Numbered from the stretch's first letter, positions 8,602 through 19,253 are shown. The stretch: 64,000 nt of DNA from Sphingomonas faeni (GCF_030817315.1 NZ_JAUSZF010000001.1:64501-128500), one strand, 5' to 3'. Notes: generated by a model not told the origin, from the letters alone. Numbers and translations: made by a program.

Positions 8602-9693
8602 ATGACCGTCCTCAAAGCCTATGAGGCACTCGTAGCGTCAGGCGAACTCCGCCCAGACCCCGAACAAGCCGCCGCCGCCGCCCGCCTAAACACCCTCGCC
8701 ACCGAACTCGCCGCCCCCAAATCCACCGGCTTCTTCGCCCGCTTCTCGAAGAAACCAGACCCCCGCGGCGTCTACCTCTGGGGCGGTGTCGGTCGCGGCA
8801 AATCCATGCTGATGGACCTCTTCTTCGCCAACGCCCCAGTCGACAAGAAACGCCGCGTGCATTTCGGCGAGTTCATGCTCGAGGTCCACGCGCGCATCGC
8901 CGCCGAGCGCCGCAAGGAAGTCGGCGACCCGATCGTCCCCGTCGCCACCGCGATCGCCGACGAGACGCGGCTGCTCGCATTCGACGAGATGATGGTTACC
9001 AACAGCCCCGACGCGATGATCCTGTCGCGGCTGGTCACGTCGCTGCTCGATTCCGGCGTGACGATCGTCACCACCTCGAACCGCCCGCCCGCCGATCTCT
9101 ACAAGAACGGCCTCAACCGAGAGCATTTCCTGCCCTTCATCGCGACGATCGAGCAGCGCCTCGACGTGCTCCCGCTCAACGGCCCAGTCGATTATCGCCG
9201 CGACCGGCTCGGCAGCCAGGACACCTGGCTCGTCCCCAACGGCCCCGAATCCACCGCGCAACTCTCCGCCGCGTTCTTCCGGCTCACCGATTTCTCGACC
9301 GACGACAGCGAGCACGTCCCCGCCGAGGACCTGATCGTCCAGGGCCGCACGCTCCGCGTGCCGAAGTCGCTCAAGGGCGTCGCGGTGTTCAGCTTCAAGA
9401 AGCTGTGCGGCGAGGCGAGGGGGGTGGCCGACTACCTCGCCATTGCGCGGAAATTCCACACCGTCATCCTCGTCGGCATTCCCAAGCTCGGCCCCGAGAA
9501 CCGCAACGAAGCCGCGCGCTTCGTGGCGCTGATCGACGCGCTGTACGAGCATAAGGTGAAGCTGCTCGCGGCAGCCGATGCGCAGCCGGGGGACCTCTAC
9601 GAGAAGGGCGACGGCAGGTTCGAGTTCGACCGCACGATCAGCCGTTTGGAAGAGATGCGGTCGGAGGACTATCTGGCGGAAGGCCACCTCTGA
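8602..9693 (+). CDS. zapE: Cell division protein ZapE (AFG1-like ATPase)
   Basis: A 363-residue AFG1/ZapE-family P-loop ATPase that acts at the division ring in proteobacteria. Walker A is GGVGRGKSM near residue 62, the Walker B region is LLAFDEMMV, and the later VTTSNRPPADLYKNGLNRE and FKKLCGEARGVADYLAI stretches are diagnostic of the family. The start ATG at 8602 follows the family A palindrome by 12 bases and GGGAGG provides a fair ribosome site. Length is normal. Confidence 0.93.
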   Translation: MTVLKAYEALVASGELRPDPEQAAAAARLNTLATELAAPKSTGFFARFSKKPDPRGVYLWGGVGRGKSMLMDLFFANAPVDKKRRVHFGEFMLEVHARIAAERRKEVGDPIVPVATAIADETRLLAFDEMMVTNSPDAMILSRLVTSLLDSGVTIVTTSNRPPADLYKNGLNREHFLPFIATIEQRLDVLPLNGPVDYRRDRLGSQDTWLVPNGPESTAQLSAAFFRLTDFSTDDSEHVPAEDLIVQGRTLRVPKSLKGVAVFSFKKLCGEARGVADYLAIARKFHTVILVGIPKLGPENRNEAARFVALIDALYEHKVKLLAAADAQPGDLYEKGDGRFEFDRTISRLEEMRSEDYLAEGHL

Positions 9694-9704
9694 CCAACCT
9701 CTCC

Positions 9705-9785
9705 CGTCATCCTGACGAAAGTCAGGACCCAGAGCCACGAATGCTGCGTTTGGTATCCTGGGTCCTGACTTTCGTCAGGATGACG
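9705..9785. repeat. Palindromic element, family B
   Basis: About 80 bp with arms GTCATCCTGACGAAAGTCAG and GTCCTGACTTTCGTCAGGAT in inverted order. Near-identical copies lie at 25981-26062, 48308-48389 and 51242-51323. It probably terminates zapE transcription. Confidence 0.85.
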
Positions 9786-9878
9786 AAGCCGGCAGAGCTT
9801 ATTGCACATGCGAACAACTCGCAATAACGCCATCACTTTTCCGCTTTAACGGTTGCCGTAGCGCCATAATGCGCGTAA

Positions 9879-10886
<1,008 letters not shown>

Positions 10887-10915
10887 TTTGAAGACGTGAG
10901 CTAAACCGATCTGCT

Positions 10916-11294
10916 GTTCCCCGGCGAAGGCCGGGGTCCAGTTGGGAGAACTCCCGAGATGGATACCGCCTTCTGCGTCTACATCATGGCCAGCATGCGG
11001 AACGGTACGATCTACCTCGGCGTCACGAGCAATCTTCCCAAGCGTGTTTGGGAGCATCGCAACGGTGTTGTCGCAGGGTTCACGAAGAAATACGGTTGTC
11101 ATCTGCTCGTCTGGTACGAAGTTTATGACGATCTGGACGCCGCCCGGCAGCGCGAGCTGCGGATGAAGGAATGGAAACGGGACTGGAAGGTGAAAGAGAT
11201 CGAAGGGATGAACCCGAACTGGGATGATCTGTTCGATACGCTGACGCCAAACTGATCCGCCTTCCCAACTGGGCCCCGGCCTCCGCCGGGGAAC
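10916..11294 (+). mobile_element. Palindromic element carrying a GIY-YIG gene (family A, long form)
   Basis: The left arm 10916-10947 and right arm 11263-11294 are the same inverted arms that form the short family A palindromes elsewhere in the window (435-528, 8484-8589, 19478-19587, 45016-45130). Here they bracket a complete GIY-YIG ORF. The bases between the left arm and the ORF start (GAACTCCCGAGATGG) are nearly the same as the centre of the short copy at 435-528. This makes the short copy look like an internal-deletion derivative of this one. Mobility is inferred; no target-site duplication was established. Confidence 0.6.
10959..11255 (+). CDS. GIY-YIG nuclease family protein
   Basis: A 98-residue single-domain GIY-YIG protein. 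It shows CVYIMASMRNGTIYLGVTSN (the GIY...YIG core, here VYI...YLG), KRVWEHRNG with the conserved Arg and His region, KKYGCHLLVWYE, and ELRMKEWKRDWK with the candidate catalytic Glu. This small class (YhbQ/UvrC-N-like) is common in alphaproteobacteria and its role is mostly unknown. The gene lies exactly between the arms of a palindromic element in the mdh-sucD gap. The TCA genes around it read in the same direction. Confidence 0.88.
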   Translation: MDTAFCVYIMASMRNGTIYLGVTSNLPKRVWEHRNGVVAGFTKKYGCHLLVWYEVYDDLDAARQRELRMKEWKRDWKVKEIEGMNPNWDDLFDTLTPN

Positions 11295-11311
11295 AAGAGA
11301 GAGAAAATTAG

Positions 11312-12196
11312 ATGAGCATCCTCGTCGACAAGAACACCAAGGTCATCACCCAGGGCATGACCGGCGAAACCGGCAGCTTCCACACCAAGATGGCGCTGGA
11401 ATACGGCACGCAGATGGTTGGCGGCGTCACGCCCGGCAAGGGCGGCACGACGCATCTCGACCTCCCGGTCTACAACACTGTCGCCGAAGCAAAGGCGATG
11501 ACAGGCGCGACCGCGTCGGTCATCTACGTGCCGCCCCCCTTCGCCGCCGATTCGATCCTCGAGGCGATCGACGCCGAGATCGAGCTGATCGTCGCGATCA
11601 CCGAGGGCATTCCCGTCCTCGACATGGTCAAGGTCAAGCGCGCGCTGTCGGGTTCCAAGTCGCGCCTGATCGGTCCGAACTGCCCCGGCGTGCTGACCCC
11701 CGGCGAGTGCAAGATCGGCATCATGCCCGGCTCGATCTTCAAGAAGGGCTCGGTCGGCGTTGTCAGCCGTTCAGGCACGCTCACCTATGAGGCGGTCTTC
11801 CAGACGTCGAACGCAGGCCTTGGTCAGACGACCGCGGTCGGCATCGGTGGCGATCCGGTCAACGGCACGAACTTCATCGACGTACTCGAGCTGTTCCTCG
11901 CCGACGACGAAACTCAGTCGATCATCATGATCGGTGAAATCGGCGGCGACGCCGAGGAGCAGGCGGCACAGTTCCTCCGCGACGAAGCCAAGCGCGGTCG
12001 GTCGAAGCCGATGGCAGGCTTCATCGCTGGTCGTACGGCGCCTCCGGGCCGCCGCATGGGCCACGCCGGCGCGATCGTGTCGGGCGGCAAGGGCGACGCG
12101 GAGAGCAAGATCGCGGCAATGGAAGCTGCCGGGATCCGCGTTTCGGAAAGCCCCAGCCTGCTCGGCGAGACGCTGCTGAGCGTGCTGAAGGGCTAA
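11312..12196 (+). CDS. sucD: Succinate-CoA ligase subunit alpha
   Basis: SucD binds CoA and carries the phosphohistidine of succinyl-CoA synthetase. The 294-residue protein has [16 protein letters not shown] at the N-terminus, the CoA-binding fold, [20 protein letters not shown], and the phosphorylated His in [19 protein letters not shown]. Length is standard. The beta subunit gene sucC does not lie within this window, so the two subunits must be encoded apart. It is followed by a compact palindrome and then sucA. Confidence 0.96.
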   Translation: MSILVDKNTKVITQGMTGETGSFHTKMALEYGTQMVGGVTPGKGGTTHLDLPVYNTVAEAKAMTGATASVIYVPPPFAADSILEAIDAEIELIVAITEGIPVLDMVKVKRALSGSKSRLIGPNCPGVLTPGECKIGIMPGSIFKKGSVGVVSRSGTLTYEAVFQTSNAGLGQTTAVGIGGDPVNGTNFIDVLELFLADDETQSIIMIGEIGGDAEEQAAQFLRDEAKRGRSKPMAGFIAGRTAPPGRRMGHAGAIVSGGKGDAESKIAAMEAAGIRVSESPSLLGETLLSVLKG

Positions 12197-12208
12197 GTTA
12201 AAAGAAGA

Positions 12209-12264
12209 TTGTTCCCCCGCGAAGGCGGGGGCCCAGTCTGGGTCCCCGCCTTCGCGGGGACACA
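12209..12264. repeat. Compact palindromic element (family A-like)
   Basis: TTGTTCCCCCGCGAAGGCGG and its inverted copy meet with almost no centre, giving a 50-base hairpin between sucD and sucA. Related compact copies lie at 45157-45215 and 50464-50523. It may attenuate read-through from sucD. Confidence 0.8.
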
Positions 12265-12279
12265 AAGAGGACGGTTGTG

Positions 12280-15249
12280 ATGGGCTACGAAGGCCAGGAT
12301 TTCAGCGATATCGCAGCCGGCGTCAGCCCGGCGTTCGTGGAGACGCTCTACGCCAAGTTCAACGCGGACCCGGCCTCGGTCGAATCCGGTTGGCGCGCGT
12401 TCTTCGAGGGTCTCGAAGGCTCCGCGCAGGGCCCGAGCTGGGAGAGTGCCCGCTGGCCGCTCACCACCACGGATGACCTGACCGCAGCGCTCGATCCGAC
12501 CCAGATGGAGCCCGCGGCCAAGCCTTCGAAGGGTGGCAAGCCAGCCCCCGCCGCAGCGGCACCCGCCCCCGTCTCGAAGGAAGAGATCGCCAAGGCCGCT
12601 GCCGACGCGATCCGCGCGCAGCTGCTCGTCCGCACTTACCGCGTCCGTGGCCATCTCGCCGCCAACCTCGATCCGCTCGGCCTGTCGAAGCGCGAGATGC
12701 CCGAGGATTTGAAGACCGAATATCACGGCTTCTCCGATGCCGACATCGACCGGAAGGTCTATCTCGGCGGCACGATGGGCTTCGAATGGGTCTCGATCCG
12801 CGAGCTCGTCGACACGTTGCGCAAGAACTACTGCGGCAATGTCGGCCTCGAATACATGCACATCTCCGACGTCGAGGAGCGCCGCTTCCTCCAGGAGCGC
12901 ATGGAGGGCCAGGACAAGGCGATCGAATTCTCCACCGACGGCAAGAAGGCGATCCTCACCAAGGTCATCGAAGCCGAGCAGTGGGAGAAGTTCCTAGGCA
13001 AGAAATACGTCGGCACGAAGCGCTTCGGGCTCGACGGCGGTGAATCGATGATCCCCGCGCTCGAGTCCGTCATCAAGTACGGCGGCCAGATGGGCGTGCG
13101 CGAGCTCGTCATCGGCATGGCGCATCGCGGTCGCCTCAACGTGCTCGCCAACGTGATGGCCAAGCCGTTGCGTGTGATCTTCCACGAATTCGCCGGCGGC
13201 TCGGCCAACCCGGACGACATCGGTGGTTCGGGCGACGTGAAGTATCACCTCGGCACCAGCACCGATCGCGAGTTCGACGGCCACAAGGTTCACATGAGCC
13301 TGGTCGCCAACCCGTCGCATCTCGAAGCCGCCGATCCGGTCGTGCTTGGCAAGACGCGCGCGATCCAGACGCTTAACAACGATCTCAAGGACCACGTGGC
13401 GTCGCTGCCGGTGCTGATCCACGGCGACGCGGCGTTCGCGGGGCAGGGGATCGTCTGGGAGTGCCTCGGCTTCTCGGGTATCCGCGGTTACAACACCGGC
13501 GGCTGCGTCCACTTCATCATCAACAACCAGGTCGGCTTCACGACCTCGCCGCAGTTCGCGCGCTCGTCGCCCTACCCGTCGGACGTCGCCAAGGGCGTCC
13601 AGGCGCCGGTCTTCCACGTCAACGGCGACGATCCCGAGGCGGTCACCTTCGCGACCAAGATGGCGATGGAATTCCGCCAGAAGTTCCACCGCGACATCGT
13701 CATCGACATGTGGTGCTATCGCCGCTTCGGCCACAACGAGGGCGACGAGCCGTCCTTCACGCAGCCGCTGATGTACGACATCATCCGTAAGCATCCCGGC
13801 GTCTCGTCGGTGTACGGCGATCGCCTGATCAAGGAAGGCGTGATCGACCAGGCCTGGATCGACGAGAATGTGAAGCAGTTCACGCTCCGTCTCGAGGGCG
13901 AGTTCGAAGCTGGTGCGTCGTACAAGCCGAACAAGGCTGACTGGTTCGGCGGTCGCTGGACCGGCCTCAGCGCGCCGACCGACGGCGGTTCCGCGCGGCG
14001 CAACGTCGAGACCGGCCTCAGCCAGAAGCTGTTCGACTCGCTCGGCCGCACGCTGACCACGATCCCGGATAGCGTGAAGATCCACAAGACGCTGAACCGC
14101 GTGATCGATGCCAAGCGTGAGATGTTCAAGTCGGGCAAGGGCTTCGACTGGGCAACCGGCGAAGCACTCGCATTCGGTGGCCTGCTCTCGGAAGGCTATG
14201 GCGTCCGCCTGTCCGGCCAGGATTCGGGTCGCGGCACCTTCTCGCAGCGCCACGCGGTGTGGGTCGACCAGACCGACGAGCACAAGTACGTGCCGTTGCA
14301 GGAGATCGAACACGGCCGCTTCGAAGTGCTCGACAGCCCGCTCAGCGAATACGGCGTGCTCGGGTTCGAATACGGCTACGCGCTCGCCGACCCGAAGACG
14401 CTCGTCCTCTGGGAGGCGCAGTTCGGCGATTTCGTCAACGGCGCGCAGATCATGATCGATCAGTTCATCACGTCCGGCGAGTCGAAGTGGCTCCGCGCGA
14501 ACGGCCTCGTGATGCTGCTGCCGCACGGTTACGAAGGGCAGGGACCGGAGCACAGCTCGGCACGTCCCGAGCGCTTCCTGCAATCGTGCGCGGACGACAA
14601 TATCCAGGTCGCGAACTGCACCAGCCCGGCGAACTATTTCCACCTGCTTCGCCGACAGATGCATCGCAACTTCCGCAAGCCGCTGATCGTGATGACGCCG
14701 AAGTCGTTGCTCCGTCACAAGCTGGCGGTCTCGAACGCCGAGGATTTCCAAGGTGACAGCCACTTCCGCCGTCTCCTGTCCGACACCAATGGTGCGGCGG
14801 ACGTCGATACGAAGCGGCTCGTGCTCTGCACCGGCAAGGTCGCCTACGACCTGATCGAGGCACGCGATGCCCACGGCGACACGGACACGCAGATCGTCCG
14901 CGTCGAGCAGCTCTATCCCTTCCCGGGCGAGCCGATCGCCGAGCGCGTCGCGCGGATGCCGAACCTCGAAGAGATCGTCTGGGCGCAGGAAGAGCCGAAG
15001 AACAACGGCTATTGGTTCTTCGTCGAGCCGCTGATCGAGGAGGCGCTGGCGACGGTGAACTCACCCGTGAAGCGCGCGCGCTACGCCGGGCGCAACGCCT
15101 CGGCGTCGCCCGCGACCGGCCTGATGAAGCGTCACCAGGCCGAGCAGGGCGCGCTCGTCGCCGACGCGCTCGGCCACAACGTCCGCGACGAAATCCGCCG
15201 CGCGCGCAAGACCGAAGACGAACGCTCTGCCGGCAAGGCTGGCGCATAA
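12280..15249 (+). CDS. sucA: 2-oxoglutarate dehydrogenase E1 component
   Basis: E1 is the thiamine diphosphate-dependent decarboxylase of the 2-oxoglutarate dehydrogenase complex. The protein opens with the E1o-type N-terminal segment ([24 protein letters not shown]), then a low-complexity Ala/Pro linker, [14 protein letters not shown], the ThDP-binding [14 protein letters not shown], and a transketolase-like C-terminal half with [15 protein letters not shown]. The length of 989 residues is normal. I choose ATG 12280 over GTG 12277 because GAGGA at 12267-12271 is then 8 bases away. Confidence 0.96.
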   Translation: MGYEGQDFSDIAAGVSPAFVETLYAKFNADPASVESGWRAFFEGLEGSAQGPSWESARWPLTTTDDLTAALDPTQMEPAAKPSKGGKPAPAAAAPAPVSKEEIAKAAADAIRAQLLVRTYRVRGHLAANLDPLGLSKREMPEDLKTEYHGFSDADIDRKVYLGGTMGFEWVSIRELVDTLRKNYCGNVGLEYMHISDVEERRFLQERMEGQDKAIEFSTDGKKAILTKVIEAEQWEKFLGKKYVGTKRFGLDGGESMIPALESVIKYGGQMGVRELVIGMAHRGRLNVLANVMAKPLRVIFHEFAGGSANPDDIGGSGDVKYHLGTSTDREFDGHKVHMSLVANPSHLEAADPVVLGKTRAIQTLNNDLKDHVASLPVLIHGDAAFAGQGIVWECLGFSGIRGYNTGGCVHFIINNQVGFTTSPQFARSSPYPSDVAKGVQAPVFHVNGDDPEAVTFATKMAMEFRQKFHRDIVIDMWCYRRFGHNEGDEPSFTQPLMYDIIRKHPGVSSVYGDRLIKEGVIDQAWIDENVKQFTLRLEGEFEAGASYKPNKADWFGGRWTGLSAPTDGGSARRNVETGLSQKLFDSLGRTLTTIPDSVKIHKTLNRVIDAKREMFKSGKGFDWATGEALAFGGLLSEGYGVRLSGQDSGRGTFSQRHAVWVDQTDEHKYVPLQEIEHGRFEVLDSPLSEYGVLGFEYGYALADPKTLVLWEAQFGDFVNGAQIMIDQFITSGESKWLRANGLVMLLPHGYEGQGPEHSSARPERFLQSCADDNIQVANCTSPANYFHLLRRQMHRNFRKPLIVMTPKSLLRHKLAVSNAEDFQGDSHFRRLLSDTNGAADVDTKRLVLCTGKVAYDLIEARDAHGDTDTQIVRVEQLYPFPGEPIAERVARMPNLEEIVWAQEEPKNNGYWFFVEPLIEEALATVNSPVKRARYAGRNASASPATGLMKRHQAEQGALVADALGHNVRDEIRRARKTEDERSAGKAGA

Positions 15250-15301
15250 CTCCAATTCCTGCATCTCCGCCCGTGCGGGGATTGAAGAGGTAGAAGCAAA
15301 C

Positions 15302-16549
15302 ATGGCAACCGAAGTCACCGTCCCCGTCCTGGGTGAATCGATCACCGAAGCCACCCTCGGCGAGTGGCTGAAGCAGCCCGGCGACCCCGTCGCCGTCGAC
15401 GAGCCCATCGCCAGCCTCGAGACCGACAAGGTCTCGGTCGAGGTCCCGTCGCCGGTCGCCGGCGTCATGGGCCAGCACGCGGTCGCCGTCGGCGACACCG
15501 TGCAGGTCGGCGCGATGCTCGCCACGATCGACGCAGGCGACGGCGCCGCCGCGTCGGCCCCTGCGCCCGCACCCGCCGCGACAGCTACGCCAGCCGCTGC
15601 TCCTGCCAAGGACGAGTCCGGCGCAGGCTATGGCGACCAGCCCGGTGCCGGCACCAGCGACTCGCCCGCCGCGCTCTCGCCGTCAGTCCGCCGCGCGGTG
15701 CTCGAGCACGGCGTCGATCCCGGCACCGTCAAGGGCACCGGCCGCGACGGTCGTATCACGAAGGAAGACGTGACCGCCGCCGCATCGAGCAAGCCCGCCC
15801 CTGCTCCTGCGGCAGCCCCCGCACCGGCAGCAGCGCCCACCGCATCCGGCCGCGGCGAAGAGCGCGTCCGCATGACGCGCCTCCGCCAGACGATCGCCAA
15901 GCGCCTCAAGGAAGCGCAGAACACCGCCGCCATGCTGACGACGTTCAACGACGTCGACATGACCGCGGTGATCGAGGCACGCGCCAAGTACAAGGACCTG
16001 TTCGAGAAGAAGCACGGCGTCCGCCTCGGCTTCATGGGCTTCTTCGTGAAGGCCGCGACGATGGCGCTGCGCGACATCCCGTCGGTCAACGCGTCGATCG
16101 ACGGCGACGACATCGTCTATCACGACTATGCCGACATCTCGGTCGCGGTCTCGTCGCCGGGCGGCCTCGTCGTCCCGGTGATCCGCGATGCCGACCAGAT
16201 GTCGGTCGCGACGATCGAGAAGACGATCGGCGACTTCGGCAAGCGCGCCAAGGAAGGCGCGCTCAAGATGGACGAGATGAAGGGTGGCACCTTCACGATC
16301 TCGAACGGCGGCGTGTTCGGCTCGCTGATGTCGACCCCGATCATCAATCCGCCGCAGTCGGCGGTCCTCGGTCTCCACCGCATCGAGGAACGCCCGGTCG
16401 TCGTGAACGGCCAGATCGTCATCCGCCCGATGATGTACCTCGCGCTCAGCTACGACCACCGCCTGATTGACGGCCGCGAAGCCGTGACGTTCCTGGTGGC
16501 GCTGAAAAATGCTATCGAGGATCCGACGCGGATTCTTATCGACCTGTGA
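15302..16549 (+). CDS. sucB: Dihydrolipoyl succinyltransferase (E2 of 2-oxoglutarate dehydrogenase)
   Basis: E2 carries succinyl groups on lipoate to CoA. One lipoyl domain (residues about 2-78) has the modified Lys in [12 protein letters not shown]. An Ala/Pro-rich linker follows, then a peripheral subunit-binding domain ([33 protein letters not shown] is in about 125-160), a second Ala/Pro linker, and a catalytic domain ending [16 protein letters not shown] with the active-site His and Asp. The 415-residue length is typical. The gene sits 52 bases after sucA; a DUF433/DUF5615 pair separates it from lpd. Confidence 0.95.
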   Translation: MATEVTVPVLGESITEATLGEWLKQPGDPVAVDEPIASLETDKVSVEVPSPVAGVMGQHAVAVGDTVQVGAMLATIDAGDGAAASAPAPAPAATATPAAAPAKDESGAGYGDQPGAGTSDSPAALSPSVRRAVLEHGVDPGTVKGTGRDGRITKEDVTAAASSKPAPAPAAAPAPAAAPTASGRGEERVRMTRLRQTIAKRLKEAQNTAAMLTTFNDVDMTAVIEARAKYKDLFEKKHGVRLGFMGFFVKAATMALRDIPSVNASIDGDDIVYHDYADISVAVSSPGGLVVPVIRDADQMSVATIEKTIGDFGKRAKEGALKMDEMKGGTFTISNGGVFGSLMSTPIINPPQSAVLGLHRIEERPVVVNGQIVIRPMMYLALSYDHRLIDGREAVTFLVALKNAIEDPTRILIDL

Positions 16550-16556
16550 GGTAGCA

Positions 16557-16799
16557 ATGGACTGGCGCGACCACATTCACTCGGACCCCGGCATCATGGG
16601 CGGCAAGCCTGTTTTTCGGGGTACGCGCTATACCGTGGAACGCGTCCTAAAGCTGGTCGGCGCGGGTTGGTCTTATGACCAGATCGCGGAAGAATATCCG
16701 GGGGTGCTTTCCGAGCACCTCCGCGCCGCCGCCCTGTTTGCCGCAGATCTCATGCACGACGAAAGCTATGTCGCGATCGGCCGGGCACGCGCGGCTTGA
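16557..16799 (+). CDS. DUF433 antitoxin-like protein (VapB45 type)
   Basis: An 80-residue DUF433 protein. The pattern HIHSDPGIMGGKPVFRGTRY is the family signature, followed by a helix-turn-helix-like segment (VLKLVGAGWSYDQIAEEYPGV). DUF433 proteins are usually the antitoxin partner of a DUF5615 PIN-like protein, as seen directly downstream here. The start at ATG 16557 lies 8 bases after the sucB stop, with GAGGTAG just ahead. The module is inserted between sucB and lpd and reads with them, so it may ride on the TCA operon transcript. Confidence 0.85.
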   Translation: MDWRDHIHSDPGIMGGKPVFRGTRYTVERVLKLVGAGWSYDQIAEEYPGVLSEHLRAAALFAADLMHDESYVAIGRARAA

Positions 16800-17167
16800 G
16801 GTTGATGTGCGATGCGAACATCGGTAGCCGCATCGCTCGCGTTCTGAGTACAGCTGGTCACGATGTCGTCCGCGCATCCGTTGTTTTGCCCGACGAGAAA
16901 GACGAAATCATTCTCGCGTATGCGGTCGCCGACGATCGCTTCCTGATCTCGTGTGATCGTGATTTCGGTGAACTGGTTTTCCTGAAGCAAGCGACCCCGC
17001 CACCCGGCATCATCTATGTCCGGTTCGAGCCGGACCACGTCGAACACATCCTTCCGCGGTTGTTGCCGCTCCTCGAATTCGAGGCGTGCAATGGCCATAT
17101 GACTGTCATCGGGACGAAGCGTGACCGCGCTGTTCCCCTCCCAGCGAAGAGCAAAGACAATGGCTGA
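16796..17167 (+). CDS. DUF5615 PIN-like toxin candidate
   Basis: A 123-residue DUF5615 protein (Mut7-C/PIN-like fold). It begins RLMCDANIGSRIARVLSTAGHDV with the first conserved Asp, and later has RFLISCDRDFGELVF with a second Asp cluster expected for metal binding. The TTG start at 16796 overlaps the DUF433 stop by four bases, and its own end overlaps the lpd start by eight bases. Related pairs are classed as VapBC-like toxin-antitoxin systems. Activity is inferred from family only. Confidence 0.8.
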   Translation: MRLMCDANIGSRIARVLSTAGHDVVRASVVLPDEKDEIILAYAVADDRFLISCDRDFGELVFLKQATPPPGIIYVRFEPDHVEHILPRLLPLLEFEACNGHMTVIGTKRDRAVPLPAKSKDNG

Positions 17168-18554
17168 CTACGACTATGACGTCCTCGTGATCGGTGCGGG
17201 CCCCGGCGGTTACGTCGCGGCGATCCGCGCCGCGCAGCTCGGCCTGCGCACCGCCTGCGCCGAGTCCCGCGACACGCTCGGCGGCACCTGCCTCAACGTC
17301 GGCTGCATTCCGTCCAAGGCACTGCTCCACGCGTCCGAGATCTACGAGGAGGCCAAGGGCGGCCACCTCACCAAGTTCGGCATCGATTTCCAGGGCGTCA
17401 CTCTCAACCTCGACCAGATGCACGCCGAGAAGGCCAAGGCCGTCAAGGAACTCACCGGCGGCGTCGAATTCCTGTTCAAGAAGAACAAGGTAACCTGGCT
17501 TAAGGGTAAGGCCGCCTTCCAGGACGCGCACACGGTGGACATCGCCGGCCAGAAGGTCACAGCCAAGAACATCGTCATCGCCACCGGCTCGAGCGTGATG
17601 CCGCTCCCCGGCGTCGAGGTCGACCAGAAGACCGTCGTCGACAGCACCGGCGCGCTCGAGATCCCGAAGGTCCCCGAGCACATGGTCGTCATCGGCGGCG
17701 GCGTGATCGGTCTCGAACTCGGGTCGGTCTGGCGTCGTCTCGGCGCCAAGGTCACGGTCGTCGAGTTCGTCGACCAGATCCTCCCCGGCTTCGACGGCGA
17801 GGTCCGCCGCGAGACTGCCAAGCTCTTCAAGAAGCAGGGCATGAAGCTGAAGCTCTCGACCAAGGTCACCGGCGTGACCGTCGCCGACGGCGTCGCGACC
17901 GTCAGCGTCGAGCCCGCCGCCGGTGGCGCGTCCGAGACGCTGACCGCCGACGCGGTGCTCGTCTCGATCGGGCGGAAAGCGAACGTCGACGGCCTCAACC
18001 TCGAAGCCATCGGCCTCGAGCTGAACAAGCGCGGCCAGATCGAAACCGACCACTCGTTCCGCACGAAGGTCGACGGCGTCTGGGCGATCGGCGACTGCAT
18101 CCCCGGCCTGATGCTCGCGCACAAGGCCGAGGACGAGGGCGTCGCGGTGGCGGAAAACATCGCCGGCCAGACCGGCATCGTCAACGAGGACATCATCCCG
18201 AGCGTCGTCTACACGATGCCCGAGATCGCCGGCGTCGGCCTCACCGAAGAGGCCGCCAAGGAAAAGACCGAGATCAAGGTCGGCAAGTTCCCATTCGCCG
18301 CCAACAGCCGCGCCAAGACCAACCGCGACACCGACGGCTTCGTGAAGATCATCGCCGACGCGAAGACCGATCGCGTCCTCGGCGTCTGGATCGTCTCGAG
18401 CCTCGCGGGCACGCTGATCGCCGAAGCCGCCATCGCGATGGAATTCGGCGCGACCAGCGAGGACATCGCCTACACCTGTCATGCGCATCCCACGCATGCC
18501 GAGGCGATCAAGGAAGCGGCTATGGCGGTACAGGGCAAGCCGATTCATATCTAG
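17160..18554 (+). CDS. lpdA: Dihydrolipoyl dehydrogenase (E3)
   Basis: E3 reoxidises dihydrolipoamide with FAD and NAD+. The 464-residue protein has the FAD motif VIGAGPGGYVAA, the redox-active disulfide in GGTCLNVGCIPSKAL, the NAD motif VIGGGVIGLELGSVW, and the C-terminal catalytic His-Glu in HAHPTHAEAIKEA. I start at ATG 17160 (MADYDYD). It closes the mdh-sucD-sucA-sucB run and presumably serves the 2-oxoglutarate complex made by sucA and sucB. Confidence 0.95.
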   Translation: MADYDYDVLVIGAGPGGYVAAIRAAQLGLRTACAESRDTLGGTCLNVGCIPSKALLHASEIYEEAKGGHLTKFGIDFQGVTLNLDQMHAEKAKAVKELTGGVEFLFKKNKVTWLKGKAAFQDAHTVDIAGQKVTAKNIVIATGSSVMPLPGVEVDQKTVVDSTGALEIPKVPEHMVVIGGGVIGLELGSVWRRLGAKVTVVEFVDQILPGFDGEVRRETAKLFKKQGMKLKLSTKVTGVTVADGVATVSVEPAAGGASETLTADAVLVSIGRKANVDGLNLEAIGLELNKRGQIETDHSFRTKVDGVWAIGDCIPGLMLAHKAEDEGVAVAENIAGQTGIVNEDIIPSVVYTMPEIAGVGLTEEAAKEKTEIKVGKFPFAANSRAKTNRDTDGFVKIIADAKTDRVLGVWIVSSLAGTLIAEAAIAMEFGATSEDIAYTCHAHPTHAEAIKEAAMAVQGKPIHI

Positions 18555-18793
18555 TACGACCGCGCAAAGGCCGTAGCGCAAGCTACGGCCGAGCACCCAG
18601 CGGTCGGACCGGCCGGCGCGGCCAAAAGCCGCGTCCGACGACAGGGGCTTTGCCCCTGTCCGGCCAAGCCACGGTCCGACCGCGCAAAAGCCGTAGCGCA
18701 AGCTACGGCCGAGCAACCAGCGGTTGGACCGGCCGGCGCGGCCAAAAGCCGCGTCCGACGACAGGGGCTTTGCCCCTGTCCGGCCAAGCCACG
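18554..18793. repeat. Two tandem 120-bp units
   Basis: Unit 1 (18554-18673) and unit 2 (18674-18793) differ at only a handful of bases. Each contains two strong hairpins: CCGTAGC-GCAA-GCTACGG and GACAGGGGC-TTT-GCCCCTGTC. 120 is a multiple of three, so a minus-strand frame repeats a 40-residue motif, but no start or context supports a protein. The repeat begins on the last base of the lpdA stop. Confidence 0.85.
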
Positions 18794-18810
18794 CTAAGCT
18801 GAATTTCTGG

Positions 18811-18840
18811 AGGGCGTCGGTGGTAATCCACCGGCGCCCT
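18811..18840 (+). terminator. Strong hairpin downstream of lpdA
   Basis: AGGGCGTCGGTGG and CCACCGGCGCCCT form a 13-bp stem (one G-T pair) around a TAAT loop. The bases after it (CTCTGCGTTT) have only a short T run, so this may be a weak intrinsic terminator or a processing stop for the TCA transcript. Confidence 0.5.
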
Positions 18841-18853
18841 CTCTGCGTTTGCA

Positions 18854-19069
18854 CGGCGAACGGCGAACGGCGAACGGCGAACGGCGAACGGCGAACGGCG
18901 AACGGCGCGGGTGCGGAGCGAGGGGTGAAGGGTGAAGGGTGAAGGGTGAAGGGTGAAGGGTGAAGGGTGAAGGGTGAAGGGTGAAGGGTGAAGGGTGAAG
19001 GGTGAAGGGTGAAGGGTGCGGAGTGCGGGGTGCGGGGTGAGAGGTGCGGCGTGAGGGGGGCGGGGCGAA
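18854..19069. repeat. Two heptanucleotide arrays
   Basis: Seven copies of CGGCGAA (18854-18902) are followed after a short spacer by thirteen exact copies of GGGTGAA (18923-19013), then about eight decaying heptads such as GGGTGCG and GGGTGAG to about 19069. No gene uses them. Simple arrays like this change copy number by slippage. Between about 18794 and 19697 I see no coding region, only this, hairpins and two palindromic elements. Confidence 0.85.
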
Positions 19070-19145
19070 GGTAGGAAGCAGATGTAACCACAGTCAGCTT
19101 CAAGCCTCGCGCCATTCTAAAACCCCACCCGCCACGCCCCCCATC

Positions 19146-19253
19146 CGTCATCCCGGCGAACGCCGGGACCCACGGTTACGGCGGACCCGGCGATCACGCG
19201 CCACCATTACCCGGTCCGCAACCATGGGTCCCGGGCGTCCGCCGGGATGACGG
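19146..19253. repeat. Palindromic element, family C
   Basis: Arms GTCATCCCGGCGAACGCCGG and CCGGGCGTCCGCCGGGATGA in inverted order around a centre of about 40 bases. Related copies with different inner bases lie at 43555-43638 and 53903-53998. Confidence 0.8.

Noticed and set aside
12994..14874. 626-codon minus-strand frame
   Set aside because: Fully antisense to sucA in the frame that GC-rich coding DNA leaves open; composition (Arg, Asp, Val, His rich) is that of a shadow.
18551..18787. 78-residue minus-strand protein with a 40-residue repeat
   Set aside because: It is simply the 120-bp tandem repeat read in a multiple-of-three frame; there is no ribosome site or family match.
18854..19069. 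CRISPR array
   Set aside because: The units are 7 bases with no spacers; this is a microsatellite, and no cas genes are present.
17106..19151. 681-codon open frame on the minus strand
   Set aside because: It runs antisense to lpdA and then through tandem repeats and heptad arrays; its protein is a repeat artefact (for example TLHPSPF units) with no family match.
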